From: Alitta virens
Taxonomy: Eukaryota > Annelida > Polychaeta > Phyllodocida > Nereididae
Assembly (NCBI GenBank): GCA_932294295.1
Contig: OW028580.1
Location: forward strand, 9,329,374-9,393,373
DNA: 64,000 bases
Direction of reading: 5' to 3'
Positions 54,501-64,000 of the stretch are shown piece after piece (position 1 is the stretch's first letter; the number at the start of each line of letters is the position of its first letter). The notes beneath the pieces were generated by a model, which worked only from the letters and a program-made list of their open reading frames with translations, was not told the DNA's origin and did not search any database. The position numbers were made by a program, and so were the translations under genes.

Positions 54501-57500
54501 AACTCCGACAGAAATGACTGAATTGTGTTGTACAGCTTCATGCATGTTCGGGCGAGAGGCCTCATGTGGGTAATTCTTGCAGTGTCTAAGCGTTGATTAG
54601 TCGTTAAATTTTGAAAACCCACTGGGGGCCTCTTTTCTTACTTTAATGTATTCGCGCATGTGCAATGACGTGTTTAGACGGCTATGTAAGTCACAACAAA
54701 ACCAAATGTCTGTGGAAATTGCCGCATAACACGGCAAATTTTGCGGTTTCGAGAGGGAGTGGATACCGTATTTGTTCAGAAAGGTATTCTATGACGTTCT
54801 TGCTTTTATTTACCGTATACTTTGAGAAATTTGATCAGTTTTTGACGAAGTTATGCGTCGTGGTTAGCGAACGTTCGCTTTGATAATGTCAGCTGTCAAA
54901 TGCTACGGCTACAAAACGGCGAATTTTGCAGTTTCGAGAAGAGTGGATACTGTTTTTGTTCGGAAAGGTATTCTATGATGTTCTGGCTTTTATTTAATGT
55001 ATACTTTCTGAACTTTGTTAAACTTTTGACAAATCTATGCACTTCAGTCGTCGTGGTTGGCGAAAGTTCGCTTTGATAACGTCAGCTGTCAAATGAAACT
55101 GTTTATATCAATTCTGGCTGGACTATCGACCAATGATTACCAATCCGATTCCAGATACAGAGTAAACTACAATTCGTTATGACCGTTATACCAAATGCCA
55201 ATTAACACTCAGCCAAATATGGCTGATTTTCAAGGTGGCTTCTTTTTCATTGTGAATTGCAAAGCACACATTAAACCTGTAATCCAGGTATGTACGGAGG
55301 CAATTGCAATTAAATAATGACAATTAACCTTTGTGAAGGACTTCTTAACATTTGGCTAATTGAATTGATATATATTATTACATATATTTACATATTGTAA
55401 ATATTATTTATGTTATAATATATTTAAGTTAAAGGGTAAATGCCTATCTATAGATAGCTGTTATAGCTCTATAGACATCTCTTATTAATAAGCTCTATAG
55501 ACACACATATAAATATATCTATATATATATTTATAGCTGTACCTAACACAAAAACGCATTGTAATGCTTTTTATTAAAAATCAAGCTACAATTAACAATA
55601 ATAAGCATACACATCTTTATTGGCAAACTACAACGTTGAAACAAATCAACAAACACACAGGGGGAGAAAAAACAATGTCTAGGGCGAGTTGGTTTTGTGG
55701 CGAGTTAAATATGGGTGAAAAATATTAGGGCGAGTTGACTAGCCTCCGTCGTGGTAAATTAGAGGTGTATTTGCCTTGGAAATATTGCGAGGTACAAGCG
55801 TTAACGATGTTCGTTGACATCCTTTCTAGTTGATTCGTCACTGTGTGCTTCGTATCCCCCCAAAACGAGTCCATTCGTCACTTTAAAAAAGTCGGTTCAT
55901 CAACCAAAATTGGTCGCTTCGACACCCGTAGTTTTCTACATATTTTATATAGTAGCAGTGAAGATACACTAATCGAAAGGATTTAAAGTTAGATGCAAAC
56001 CATAAGTTGCAGACACAGGCCATCTACCAGCCAGCCAGCCCTACTAAATACTACTCTCCACGATGTTCTTTTCCCACATCTGTTTTTTCTCCATAGTACG
56101 CTTACTGATATATACTACATTTTGCTAGTGTTTCAGCACACACATACTGCGCGCCATTTGCACATTTCTATACATGTGCTCTAGTTTTTAAGAACAATTA
56201 CAACTGATGAAGATGGTAACAAATTGATATGGTGGAAATCGAATTGATATAGTTAAAATTTCAGTGAAATTGTTTCAGAAAGTATATGTGACAGGATTAT
56301 AACAGAGAGATGAAGTAACCTTTCATATGAAGAAATTAAAAAATAACAAAGCATCTGGAATAGATGGCATTCTTGGGGAATTTTACAAATATGTCACAGA
56401 CAAACTTTTTACCCCTTTCTGTGCAATATTTAACTATATATTTGACACTGGTGATTATCCATCCCAGTGGGCGGAGGGACTCATAAATGCATAACACAAA
56501 AAAGGAGATCACTAACCCAGACAATTACATGAAAAATTACTATTACAGTTGCTATGGCCAAAATTTTGCTGTCGATTCTTAATGCTAGGCTGTACTTTAA
56601 AAATTATTGTTGTCACTTGATGACCTTTCCAGTTCGGATTTATGCCCACTCGTAGAACGACCGATTGTGTATTTGTGTTGAAGTCTGTGATACGACATCA
56701 ACAGTTCAATTAAAAACCAACCTTTTTATGCTTTGTTGATTTTACCAAAGCTTTCGACTACACAAATAGAAATGCCCTATACCTTCAGTTAAGAAACCAG
56801 CAAATTGGTACGAAAATATTGAAGATCATCATGAGCATGTTTGATAAGGCAAGAGCTAAAGTGTACCATGAAGATAGAGATAAATGGTACACATTTCACA
56901 CATCTCCTATATGCAGATGACATAGTCCTTCTATCTGGATCTGCTGAAGGTCTACAAAACAGTATTAATTCTCTGCACAGGTTCTGTGCCAAATGGCATT
57001 TACTGGTGAATACAACCAAAACCAAAGTTTTGCAATTTGGGTAAAAACGATCAACTAATTTCCTGTACAATGAACAATGTATTGAAAAAGTAGAATCCTA
57101 CAAATACCTCGGTCATATCCTTAACACTCACAAATCTATACACAACAAAATGCCAGAACATCTAATAACACAAGCATGCGCTTCATGATGGAACAAAACC
57201 TTCCTTGGATATATAAATTTTTACCAATCTCGGAATACAATAACACGTTATGGTCACAACAGAACCCATGTCACAACATGGACAAAGTATAACTAGGATA
57301 CTTGAGTCAAATTTTAGGTGTTAAAAAGCAAACAACTACCCTAGCCATATAAATGTGGAAACAGGTTGCTTTCCCCCTTCATGTCAGACAAAAAGTTAAC
57401 ACAGTAAATTATTGGGTAAGACTATCAGCGCTGCCCCAAGATGACGTCCTTTACAAGTGCCTTAAAATTCAATCTTGAATCTCTGCATGCCAGGGGACAA

Positions 57501-60500
57501 ACTAACCGGTAAAATAATGTAATGCATATCATTGAAAAATGTGGCATAACTAAATTGGAATCAGAAGCATCTGTAGTTAACAGAGTAAAATTAAACCTTT
57601 ACTCTTATGAGCAAAGTAGAAACCTTAATGAGATAAATAACTCTGATCAAAACCCAGGGATGTGATTGATGATTGTTAAAAAAAACCTGAACATCTCAGG
57701 AGCAGTAAGTGTGAGTATTTGCCATTCTAGTGGGAGTTCTGACATTTCTTTTTAACAAATAACTGACATTCCAAGCTATTTGAGGGGCAACTTCTAGGTA
57801 TTACAAGGCAAGACTTCTTGTGGTGTCTGCAACCTTGAGTCAAACTACACCTACCCTTAAATCATGATACTTGCAGAGCCCCCTCTCCTCCCTCTCCCCT
57901 CCCCCCTCCAAAAAAAAATTTGAATTTGCACGAATCTTGAGAGTCAATTTCACATCCAAAAAAAATGGATTTCCGGAAAAAAACTTTCACAACCTAGACA
58001 TTACAGAGAAATTTGAAGCACTATTATCATGAAAAGAACCTAGCTGATACATGCACTAGGCGATAAATAAAGTCCTATGAACAACCTGGTCTCTCTGGCA
58101 TTACCTACAATTCCCCATATTGTATCTTTGCCTGTGAAAAAAGCCAGAGTCAGCGTATGTCTGGTATTTTTGTTCCAGAATTGCATTTTACAGCGACACA
58201 AGAAGAAACACATTAAGAATGCTAAGTCTAAGATCAGCGCAATGATGCCTGATATACGTATACTTCCTTTCCCCCATCTTTTTCTGTGACAATAGACTCT
58301 TTCGGAAATGCCAGGGTCAGCGCAATGTTCCATGACATTTTCCACCCTTATATATATTGAGTTTTCATGTTATAATCTCTACTTCTGTGTGTAACAATGT
58401 ATATTTGTTCTGTGGCCTTAGCTGTATTGTTTTACAGTATTACCTGATATTCACCTGTGATTGATGTATGTACACTTAGACTAAAACTTCTAATATTTGC
58501 TAGTTCTTAATCATGCTCTAATGTGTATATATTTATTATTTATCATTTTCTTTTGGTAATTATTGGCACGCAATGCCAATACTTTCGTTGCTTGGAGGAG
58601 GCGTTTTCGTATAATGCGTCCGGTTTGCCATTTTGCGAGCGGCAAATTCGAACTAACGTGTTAATCCAATGAGGCCACTTCGGGTATACCTTCAAGCGTG
58701 TATACACCATACTTCTACATGTCGTAGCACCCTGCCACGTTGTCCGTCTTTAGTGTCCTGCCTTTGGAGTGTTTTTCACTCATCTTTTCTTTTATGTGTT
58801 CCATACATTTCTTTAAATTGTTGTTTCTTGCCTCCGCGAGTCCCTCGGCTGTTTCCAGTCACAAGATGGCGAACTCTGACGGAAATTACCGAAGTGTGTT
58901 GTACAGCTTCGTGCATGTTCGGGCGAGAGGCCCCAGGCGGGGAATTCTTGCAGTGTCTTATACCTTTTATTGCTTGTTCAATTTTGAAAACCCGCCGGGG
59001 GCCTCTTCCTTACTGAATATATTAGCGCATGCACAGTGACGTGTCTAGACTGCTATATAGGTCACTACTACAACAGCTCGAAATGGCCGTGCAAATTGCC
59101 GCATAACACGGCGAATTTTGCTGTTTTCACAGGGAGTGGATACCATATTTGTTCACAAAGGTATTCTATGACTTTCTGCCTTTTATTTAATGTATACTTT
59201 GAGAAATTTTTCATCACGTTCTGCGTTCCGGTTGTCGTGGTCAGCGAACGTTCGCTTTGATAACGTCAGCTGTCAAATGATACCTACGCTACGGCAAATT
59301 TTGCAGTTTCGAGACCAAATGGATACCGTTTCTCTTCAGAAATTAATTCTATGACGTTCTGCCTTTCATTTCATGTATAACTGCGTGCCAATTTGCACAT
59401 TTCTATGTGCTCTAGTTGGAACCAGCAATCAGCTTTAAGTAATTACTTTAAGGAAATTATTAATTTGTTCAAATGTTTTATGTTTGTGACGTAGTAGAAA
59501 TTGTAGTTATTTTATTTTAATTTTTATTGTACTATATAACGAATATATCTCACTATGATGGGAAAACGTCAATAAAATACTATATATCTATTGTGATTAA
59601 CGTTGTGTATGTTCTGAATTTCAGATTTGCCCATCTAATCAATGTGGACTTCTTTGATGATTTATTCTCTGTGATAAACCAACTAGTAGACAGTAATGTA
59701 AGTGTATTGCGAAATATGGTGCAACATTGTCTGTTAATTGTGCTGCTATTTGATAATATTCACAACATTAGATTTACATTTTCAGACTTTGTCATACAGA
59801 GAATCCTTGCACTGTGTTCAAACTGCATTCACAATTCTCAGCGGACAAGGAGAAGCCCTCAACATAGATCCAATTAGGTTTTATCGTCATTTGTATGGGA
59901 GCCTTTTCAAATTGCATGCTGGTAAGCACGATACATTGTATTTAATATTAGCAGATGGTGTCTGTAATTTATGTGTTAGGGATTAACTTCAGCCTCTGTA
60001 TTGCATTATATCCTGGCAGCCAACGGTTTTTACGATATCGCTACGTATGTGCAACGTATTGCTGACTGAACAAACGTTTGCCGGTCCAGATTGCTTTGCA
60101 GAGAGCAAATAATATCCTAATGTTGGCATGAAACTTACTATAGATGGCGCAAGGGGTCGACTTGTAGACAGGTAATATCTATAAATATTCAGTCAAGAAA
60201 TGCACTGCAGGCACTTCTTGTAATTATAAAACAGATACCATCTTTAATTTTGAATTTATTGTTAATATGTTCACTTGTCCCTGTCTGTTTAATATAAGAA
60301 TTTATGTTCTTTTAATAGGCATATATACATGTACATCTATTCAGGTCTCCGCTGCCTTATGTACATATTGTAAAATATAATTGAATGTGAAGAAGGTAGT
60401 GAGTTTGCAGTCTTAATATGGGTGATGCTTTGTTTTTGCAGGAACATCAAGTGATGACTTGCCAATTGCTCTGACTTGTTTAGATTTAATGATAAGCAAA

Positions 60501-63402
60501 CGTCGGAAGCAAGTGTCTCATGAACGAGTTGTAGCTTTCATCAAGCGATTGACAACCTTAACTCTTCAGCTAGAGGGGAACGGAGTGCTGAGCACTTTGG
60601 CGACCACAAGAGCCCTGTTCCATGTAAGTTAGACATAACTAGAAAGAAAGATGTAATTTTAAAGGATGGTGCAGTCAGATTTCGGATACTATGTAATGGA
60701 CTAATGAGTGCATGTTTCAATCAAATTTGTCTCATATCCATTGTTACCGATTGAATAGTGCACTTGACACTAGACGATTAAAAGTAGTTTACAAAACCGA
60801 TACATGACAATCGTGATTTACTTTGAATGTGTCCATTATTATAAAAACAGTTTGCCTCGTTTTGTAACAGGCATGCAAATAACAAAAGTCCAATTGTAAT
60901 GAGATCATTGTCCATGAAGGGATTTTATGCCTGTCTTCAAAATAGACACACCTATATTATACCACTGTATATTTATCGTCATGAGGTAATCGTGTTTGTA
61001 TTTGTTTTATTTTCAGGCAGACAAAAAGAGTGATATTGTCCTAGACACAGAAGAAAGTGCAGGGAGCGGTTTATATCTGCCAGAAATTGATGACCCTGAG
61101 CACTGCAATGCCAATGCTACAGCTCTATATGAACTACATTCTTTGAAGGTACACATCCTTAGTGTCTCCTTGATATAAATAAACATTGCCATAAAATGTT
61201 GCAAACTCACTGCTTCTGTGTGAAAATTAGAGACTTTCAAATTCAGCTGCCAGAAAAAGTGGTTTAAGAGCTTACTGAAGTCTCATGGCATTCAATAACT
61301 AGAGATCTCTGTGAGCAACAAACTGGAACAATATATAAACAGTATGATACATTCCTGTTGTAATTACCACTAAGATGTACTTGTTTTGATTGCAGCGACA
61401 TTACCTTCCCATTGTGCGGAATTATGCTACTCACATCACAGCTGGAGCCCCAAGTCAAGGAGCAGGGCAGTTACCAGCGCAAATGGCTCAAAAGTGAGTA
61501 AATTTTTTTGACTTGCACCAAAGCAAAAAAAATAAAATCTTTTCATCTCATGATTGGTACAAGCTAAGCTTCTGAGGAGTATAATTAAGACTGTAAGATA
61601 CAATTAAAGAAATACCACTTATAGCATGAAAAAGGAAAAGGACATCTCGATTGTTTATATATTGCATAATTTTCAGGACATGACTGACACCTGCCCTGCA
61701 AATGTCACTATACATTGCATGTGCCAGTGTAATCAAGTTATGGGTATACCATCTCTTGTCAAAATGAATCAATATATATATATGCAAAATGAACTCTTCC
61801 GTGCTATTCCTTCATAAATGAATTAGTTGAATTAATTGTAATGATGGCATTTTTGCTTGGCTAATTAACAGTCTAATTAAAACAATATCTAAGGTTAATC
61901 AAATTCAAATGTTATGAAGTAAGGAGTTATATATGGATTATCTCTCTCTTTTTTAGAACACATCATCAGCTGTTTAAGGAGTACCATCCTGATTTAGTGT
62001 CCAATCAAATTCAGCCTCCAAAGAAGCAGGGTGATCGCATTAAAGTAAGTGTAAAAAAGATATTATTCTTACCACATACTTCAAATCAATGGAATGAGGG
62101 AAGGGAAAGAAAACAAAAGATGACAGAAATTTGAACAGGAATAAGTTTATATGACTCTATGAGAAGTGTTGTGGATGCTTGGTTGAAGTGAGCTACTAGT
62201 GGCGCCATCTATATACATAGGTGGCCTGTGTCAAAGCATTAAAAGCCTATTATGTCACTTTTTAGTGATTAAATAGGAACAAAACTGATACTGATGCTCA
62301 TGTTGGATATCCCCATACGCCATAGTACATTATTTTAGTGTCCAATTCAATTATTTAGTACATATAAGTTGGAAAACTGTGTCCATCTCTGTTAGCTTGA
62401 CGAACCACAATCATGGATGTGAGTGTGGCTTATAGTGGGTGGCTCTGCCAGTCAGTATTACGATCCTTCTTATGGTGAAGTGGGAATGATGAGTGGAGTT
62501 TCTGACAGTTGATGGATACGGTTCACCCCCCCCATGTTACGACTGTTGATCCGTTACACTTCTGACCCCCTCCCAGAAGGATCCTAATTCTAAATAATAC
62601 TAATTTATTTTGTATACTGTAAAATCCTTGTAAATGCTCAGAAACGGTTTACATTAATAATTAAAGTAATACTAGCACGATAGAAAACCTATGCAATATG
62701 TATACAGAGCAACCTTTCCAGAGATCAACTGGGAGGGAGCTCCATAATCGTGTAGTACTTGTCTTGTGGATCTGGTCTGAGATATTGTTCATCTGTGCTT
62801 TGCTTTCTTTGGTCATATGGTTGGATTCCAACAACAATTTGCAAGCTTTATCATCCATCTCATCGTTACATCTGCCACAAGCAGCTGGTGAGATGAGCTG
62901 ACTCTGCAGAGTCAATATCAACCCAAAAATAAAATAAAAACAGCAAGAAAAACGCAATGTGGACCTTTAAAAGTAGAGGTTATTGTGGGTACTGTCATTA
63001 TTTGATAGAGAGGGACTAATTTGTGAACATTACCATTGGGCATTTTTGGTATTCCACTGAATGCGGGCATAATATTACTGCTGCAGCCTCTTTCATCAAG
63101 GAATTGCGTAACAATGGTGGACCTATTTCTTTCCACCCAGTGAAACCATGGAGTCAGTATAGTGACTCCATGGTGAAACTATGCTGCAGTTCATTGCACT
63201 CTTTTCCCTTTTTTACAGAATTCAATTCATAATATAACCAGAACAATATTTGCTGTTTCAGAGTTATGGATCAGCCTCATCGTGTGTTCAAGAAGAGATG
63301 GAGAATTTGGTTCAGCAGCATCTTGCAACAATTGAAGAATTGAATTTCTCAGATAATCTTAAATTTCAATGTTTTAATGGAAAATCTCAGAATAAAGGTT
63401 GA
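48536..63402 (+). CDS. NOC3L: NOC3L, nucleolar complex protein 3 homologue
   Basis: Nineteen exons join in frame: 49550-49857, 50979-51172, 51306-51466, 51895-52056, 52139-52232, 52316-52395, 53040-53159, 53300-53371, 53491-53547, 53627-53743, 53849-53929, 54080-54180, 59625-59697, 59786-59921, 60442-60623, 61017-61148, 61396-61493, 61957-62044 and 63262-63402, giving 798 codons plus stop. Human NOC3L has 800 residues, so almost nothing is missing. The start is unproven: ATG at 48536-48538 sits directly on a donor (ACAATG|GTTTGT) and would supply only Met; another ATG|GTATGG lies near 49170. The product works with NOC2L in nuclear maturation and transport of pre-60S particles and is implicated in replication licensing. 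The large 54181-59624 intron is swollen by transposons. Confidence 0.93.
49550..51466 (+). CDS. NOC3L: NOC3L exons 2-4: basic/acidic N-terminus
   Basis: The exons are 49550-49857, 50979-51172 and 51306-51466. The first opens [12 protein letters not shown] (basic, nucleolar-type) and includes [19 protein letters not shown]. The second has [13 protein letters not shown], then [17 protein letters not shown], matching human HLLPIKDKSGIIPQ. The third ends in [20 protein letters not shown], start of the NOC3 domain. Confidence 0.93.
50512..50752 (+). mobile_element. Helitron-like element with GAATTCAC repeats
   Basis: The body repeats GCGCCGAATT(C/T)ACC and GCCAAATTCAC units like 10028-10260, then runs through TCTATGACGTTCTGCCTTTT, and ends with the hairpin GCACAT-TTCT-ATGTGC (50732-50747), T, CTAG (50749-50752). 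It is in the intron between NOC3L exons 2 and 3. Confidence 0.5.
51895..53929 (+). CDS. NOC3L: NOC3L exons 5-12: NOC3 domain and linker
   Basis: The exons are 51895-52056, 52139-52232, 52316-52395, 53040-53159, 53300-53371, 53491-53547, 53627-53743 and 53849-53929. Diagnostic stretches are [72 protein letters not shown] and [13 protein letters not shown]. They match human [20 protein letters not shown] and VSLMELFKDITPSYKIR. Confidence 0.94.
52636..52947. mobile_element. MITE M2 with perfect 20-bp TIRs
   Basis: AGTGCAGTATAGCGGACCCA (52636-52655) and its exact complement (52928-52947) bound a 312-bp element flanked by T-runs. No coding capacity. The first 14 bases also occur at 18554-18567 and, inverted, at 1474-1487. 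Confidence 0.9.
54080..54180 (+). CDS. NOC3L: NOC3L exon 13
   Basis: Encodes [20 protein letters not shown] to SDVLEGLAK, the start of the CBF/MAK21-type region. The exon ends AA|GTAAGTTATT, and a transposon begins 10 bases into the intron. Confidence 0.94.
54191..55098 (+). mobile_element. Helitron-like/INE element, copy B
   Basis: It begins with the palindrome ATTGGCGC-GCA-GCGCCAAT (54191-54209), then a leader shared with copies A and C. About two tandem units of roughly 180 bp follow (GGCAAATTTTGCGGTTTCGAG to GCTGTCAAATG, 54735-55098). The 3' hairpin is absent, so the copy is 3'-truncated. Confidence 0.65.
55430..55560. repeat. Palindrome-rich AT stretch
   Basis: CTATCTATAGATAG and two AGCTCTATAGACA units frame TCTTATTAATAAG; followed by TATA repeats. 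Confidence 0.5.
55690..56184 (+). mobile_element. Helitron-like element, third body type
   Basis: It starts within GGGCGAGTTG repeats, continues through TTCGTCAC units, and from about 56040 matches 9815-9945 (minus). It ends with the hairpin GCACAT-TTCTATAC-ATGTGC (56160-56179), T, CTAG. The loop is four bases longer but the stem is preserved. The 5' boundary is uncertain. Confidence 0.45.
56220..58555 (+). mobile_element. LINE, degenerate copy 2 with reverse transcriptase
   Basis: Broken frames encode reverse transcriptase blocks in order: [64 protein letters not shown] (motif A) and [20 protein letters not shown] (motif C), then [10 protein letters not shown] and the same C-terminal region as 10360-11106. 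Many stops and frameshifts, with an apparent deletion around motif B. The 3' region has three related blocks (58143, 58231, 58309) built on AAGTCAGCG(CAATG). Confidence 0.85.
58562..59416 (+). mobile_element. Helitron-like/INE element, copy C (both ends present)
   Basis: The 5' end is ATTGGCA-CGCAA-TGCCAAT (58562-58580). The leader matches copies A and B. One full and one partial tandem unit follow, then GCGTGCCAAT (inverted match of ATTGGCACGC at the start), the hairpin GCACAT-TTCT-ATGTGC (59395-59410), T, CTAG (59412-59415), T. About 855 bp, no protein. It lies in the same NOC3L intron as copy B. Confidence 0.7.
59625..63402 (+). CDS. NOC3L: NOC3L exons 14-20: CBF/MAK21-type C-terminus
   Basis: The exons are 59625-59697 ([14 protein letters not shown]), 59786-59921 ([20 protein letters not shown]), 60442-60623 ([18 protein letters not shown]), 61017-61148 ([20 protein letters not shown]), 61396-61493 ([20 protein letters not shown]), 61957-62044 and 63262-63402. 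This is the best conserved part. The stop is TGA at 63400-63402. An AATAAA at 63391-63396 lies inside the last codons and is probably not the polyadenylation signal. Confidence 0.95.
62845..62905 (+). mobile_element. SINE tail fragment
   Basis: TTTATCATCCATCTCATCGT then TACATCTGCC, AGCAGCTGG matches the tail of the SINE at 39950-40311. It is in the last NOC3L intron. Confidence 0.45.
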
Positions 63403-64000
63403 CGACTGTCCGTTTTAATGGAAAATGGTTTTGTTGTGTCTTAACAAGTTCTGTCATCAGCTAGGAAGCATGCTATGTAACATATGCAGTGACTCAGTGT
63501 ATTGTTAGAGGAAATTCCTGACTAAATTGCACATTTTGTTGCATGCGGCTGCCTTCAGCTCTGACTGCATCAGTAAAAGGGATGAATGGAATACTTCTTT
63601 GTGATTGGCCAAATCACTGTATTGGCAGCCTTGTACTGTTACAACTACGTAGCTTATTTCTTGGAGACGGTGTTTACCTCTATAGCAGGAATATACCTTT
63701 ATGCAGGACTACATTGGCTGGGTTTTGAATGCGAGACTTGCTCATTTCGAAATTGGGCCAATGTTTATTAATTCCCAATGAAGACAGCACATTGACTGAG
63801 CAAATTCAGCTGCCAGCGGCAAAATACTGTGACTTTGGAATTTTTTCTCTAAGAGATCAAATCAGAACCTTCAGCAATTCAATATTTCTCAAGTTAAGCA
63901 ATTTTACAATTACACATTCCTCTGTTTACATTATTTTCTACAAAAAACGCAAATCAAAAGTTTACGGTTATGCTTTATTGTGTAAAAAACTATCAATTTT
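63403..64000 (+). other. NOC3L 3' untranslated region / flank
   Basis: No recognisable coding sequence. No strong plus-strand AATAAA was identified here within the first 300 bases, so the transcript end is not placed. Confidence 0.4.

Noticed and set aside
62661..62957. 98-codon minus-strand frame with [12 protein letters not shown]
   Set aside because: Slightly like a LINE C-terminus, but too short and overlapping a SINE tail to support.
63391..63396. AATAAA polyadenylation signal
   Set aside because: It lies within the last codons of NOC3L, before the stop. A cleavage site would normally be further downstream.

Overview
This window is animal (metazoan) nuclear DNA. It is AT-rich and intron-rich, every intron checked has GT..AG ends, and the introns are packed with SINE, LINE, Helitron-like, hAT and MITE-type repeats. 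The two host genes are conserved in animals. I cannot fix the species. The repeats and the divergence of the proteins from vertebrates suggest an invertebrate, possibly an invertebrate deuterostome or a lophotrochozoan. There is no bacterial or viral gene block, no CRISPR array, no rRNA and no complete tRNA gene. LAYOUT: (1) 1-1532 is an inverted, internally deleted, near-identical copy of part of the attractin-like gene that lies further right (18508-22978); it runs off the left edge of the window. (2) 1533-9171 is gene-free: a GC-rich LTR-like block, a repeat shared with two other loci, a degenerate tandem array, a nested TIR element, and AT-rich sequence leading into the 3' end of the next gene. 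(3) 9172-48205 (minus) is a complete attractin-family gene. I could join 24 coding exons in frame into a 1236-residue type I membrane protein: signal peptide, EGF, CUB, EGF pair, kelch repeats, PSI modules, laminin-type EGF, transmembrane helix, and the cytoplasmic tail with MASRPF. The C-type lectin domain that sits among the PSI modules of vertebrate attractin is absent. (4) 48206-48535 is a short head-to-head gap, probably a shared promoter, with an E-box CACGTG. (5) 48536-63402 (plus) is NOC3L, a 60S ribosome biogenesis factor. Nineteen exons join in frame to 798 codons, and a first exon that may hold only the ATG would complete it. REPEATS: a LINE family has two copies (10.3-11.6 kb, 56.2-58.5 kb). 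A Helitron-like family has a characteristic 3' hairpin followed by CTAG at four loci and a palindromic 5' end at three. Other elements are a 1.0 kb hAT element with TIRs, a near-8-bp target duplication and transposase remnant; a 3.4 kb element with about 40 bp TIRs filling most of attractin intron 21; several MITEs; and at least three tRNA-derived SINE types. There is no functional link between the two host genes beyond their likely shared promoter. The points of most biological interest are the inverted partial attractin copy and the lectin-less attractin architecture.
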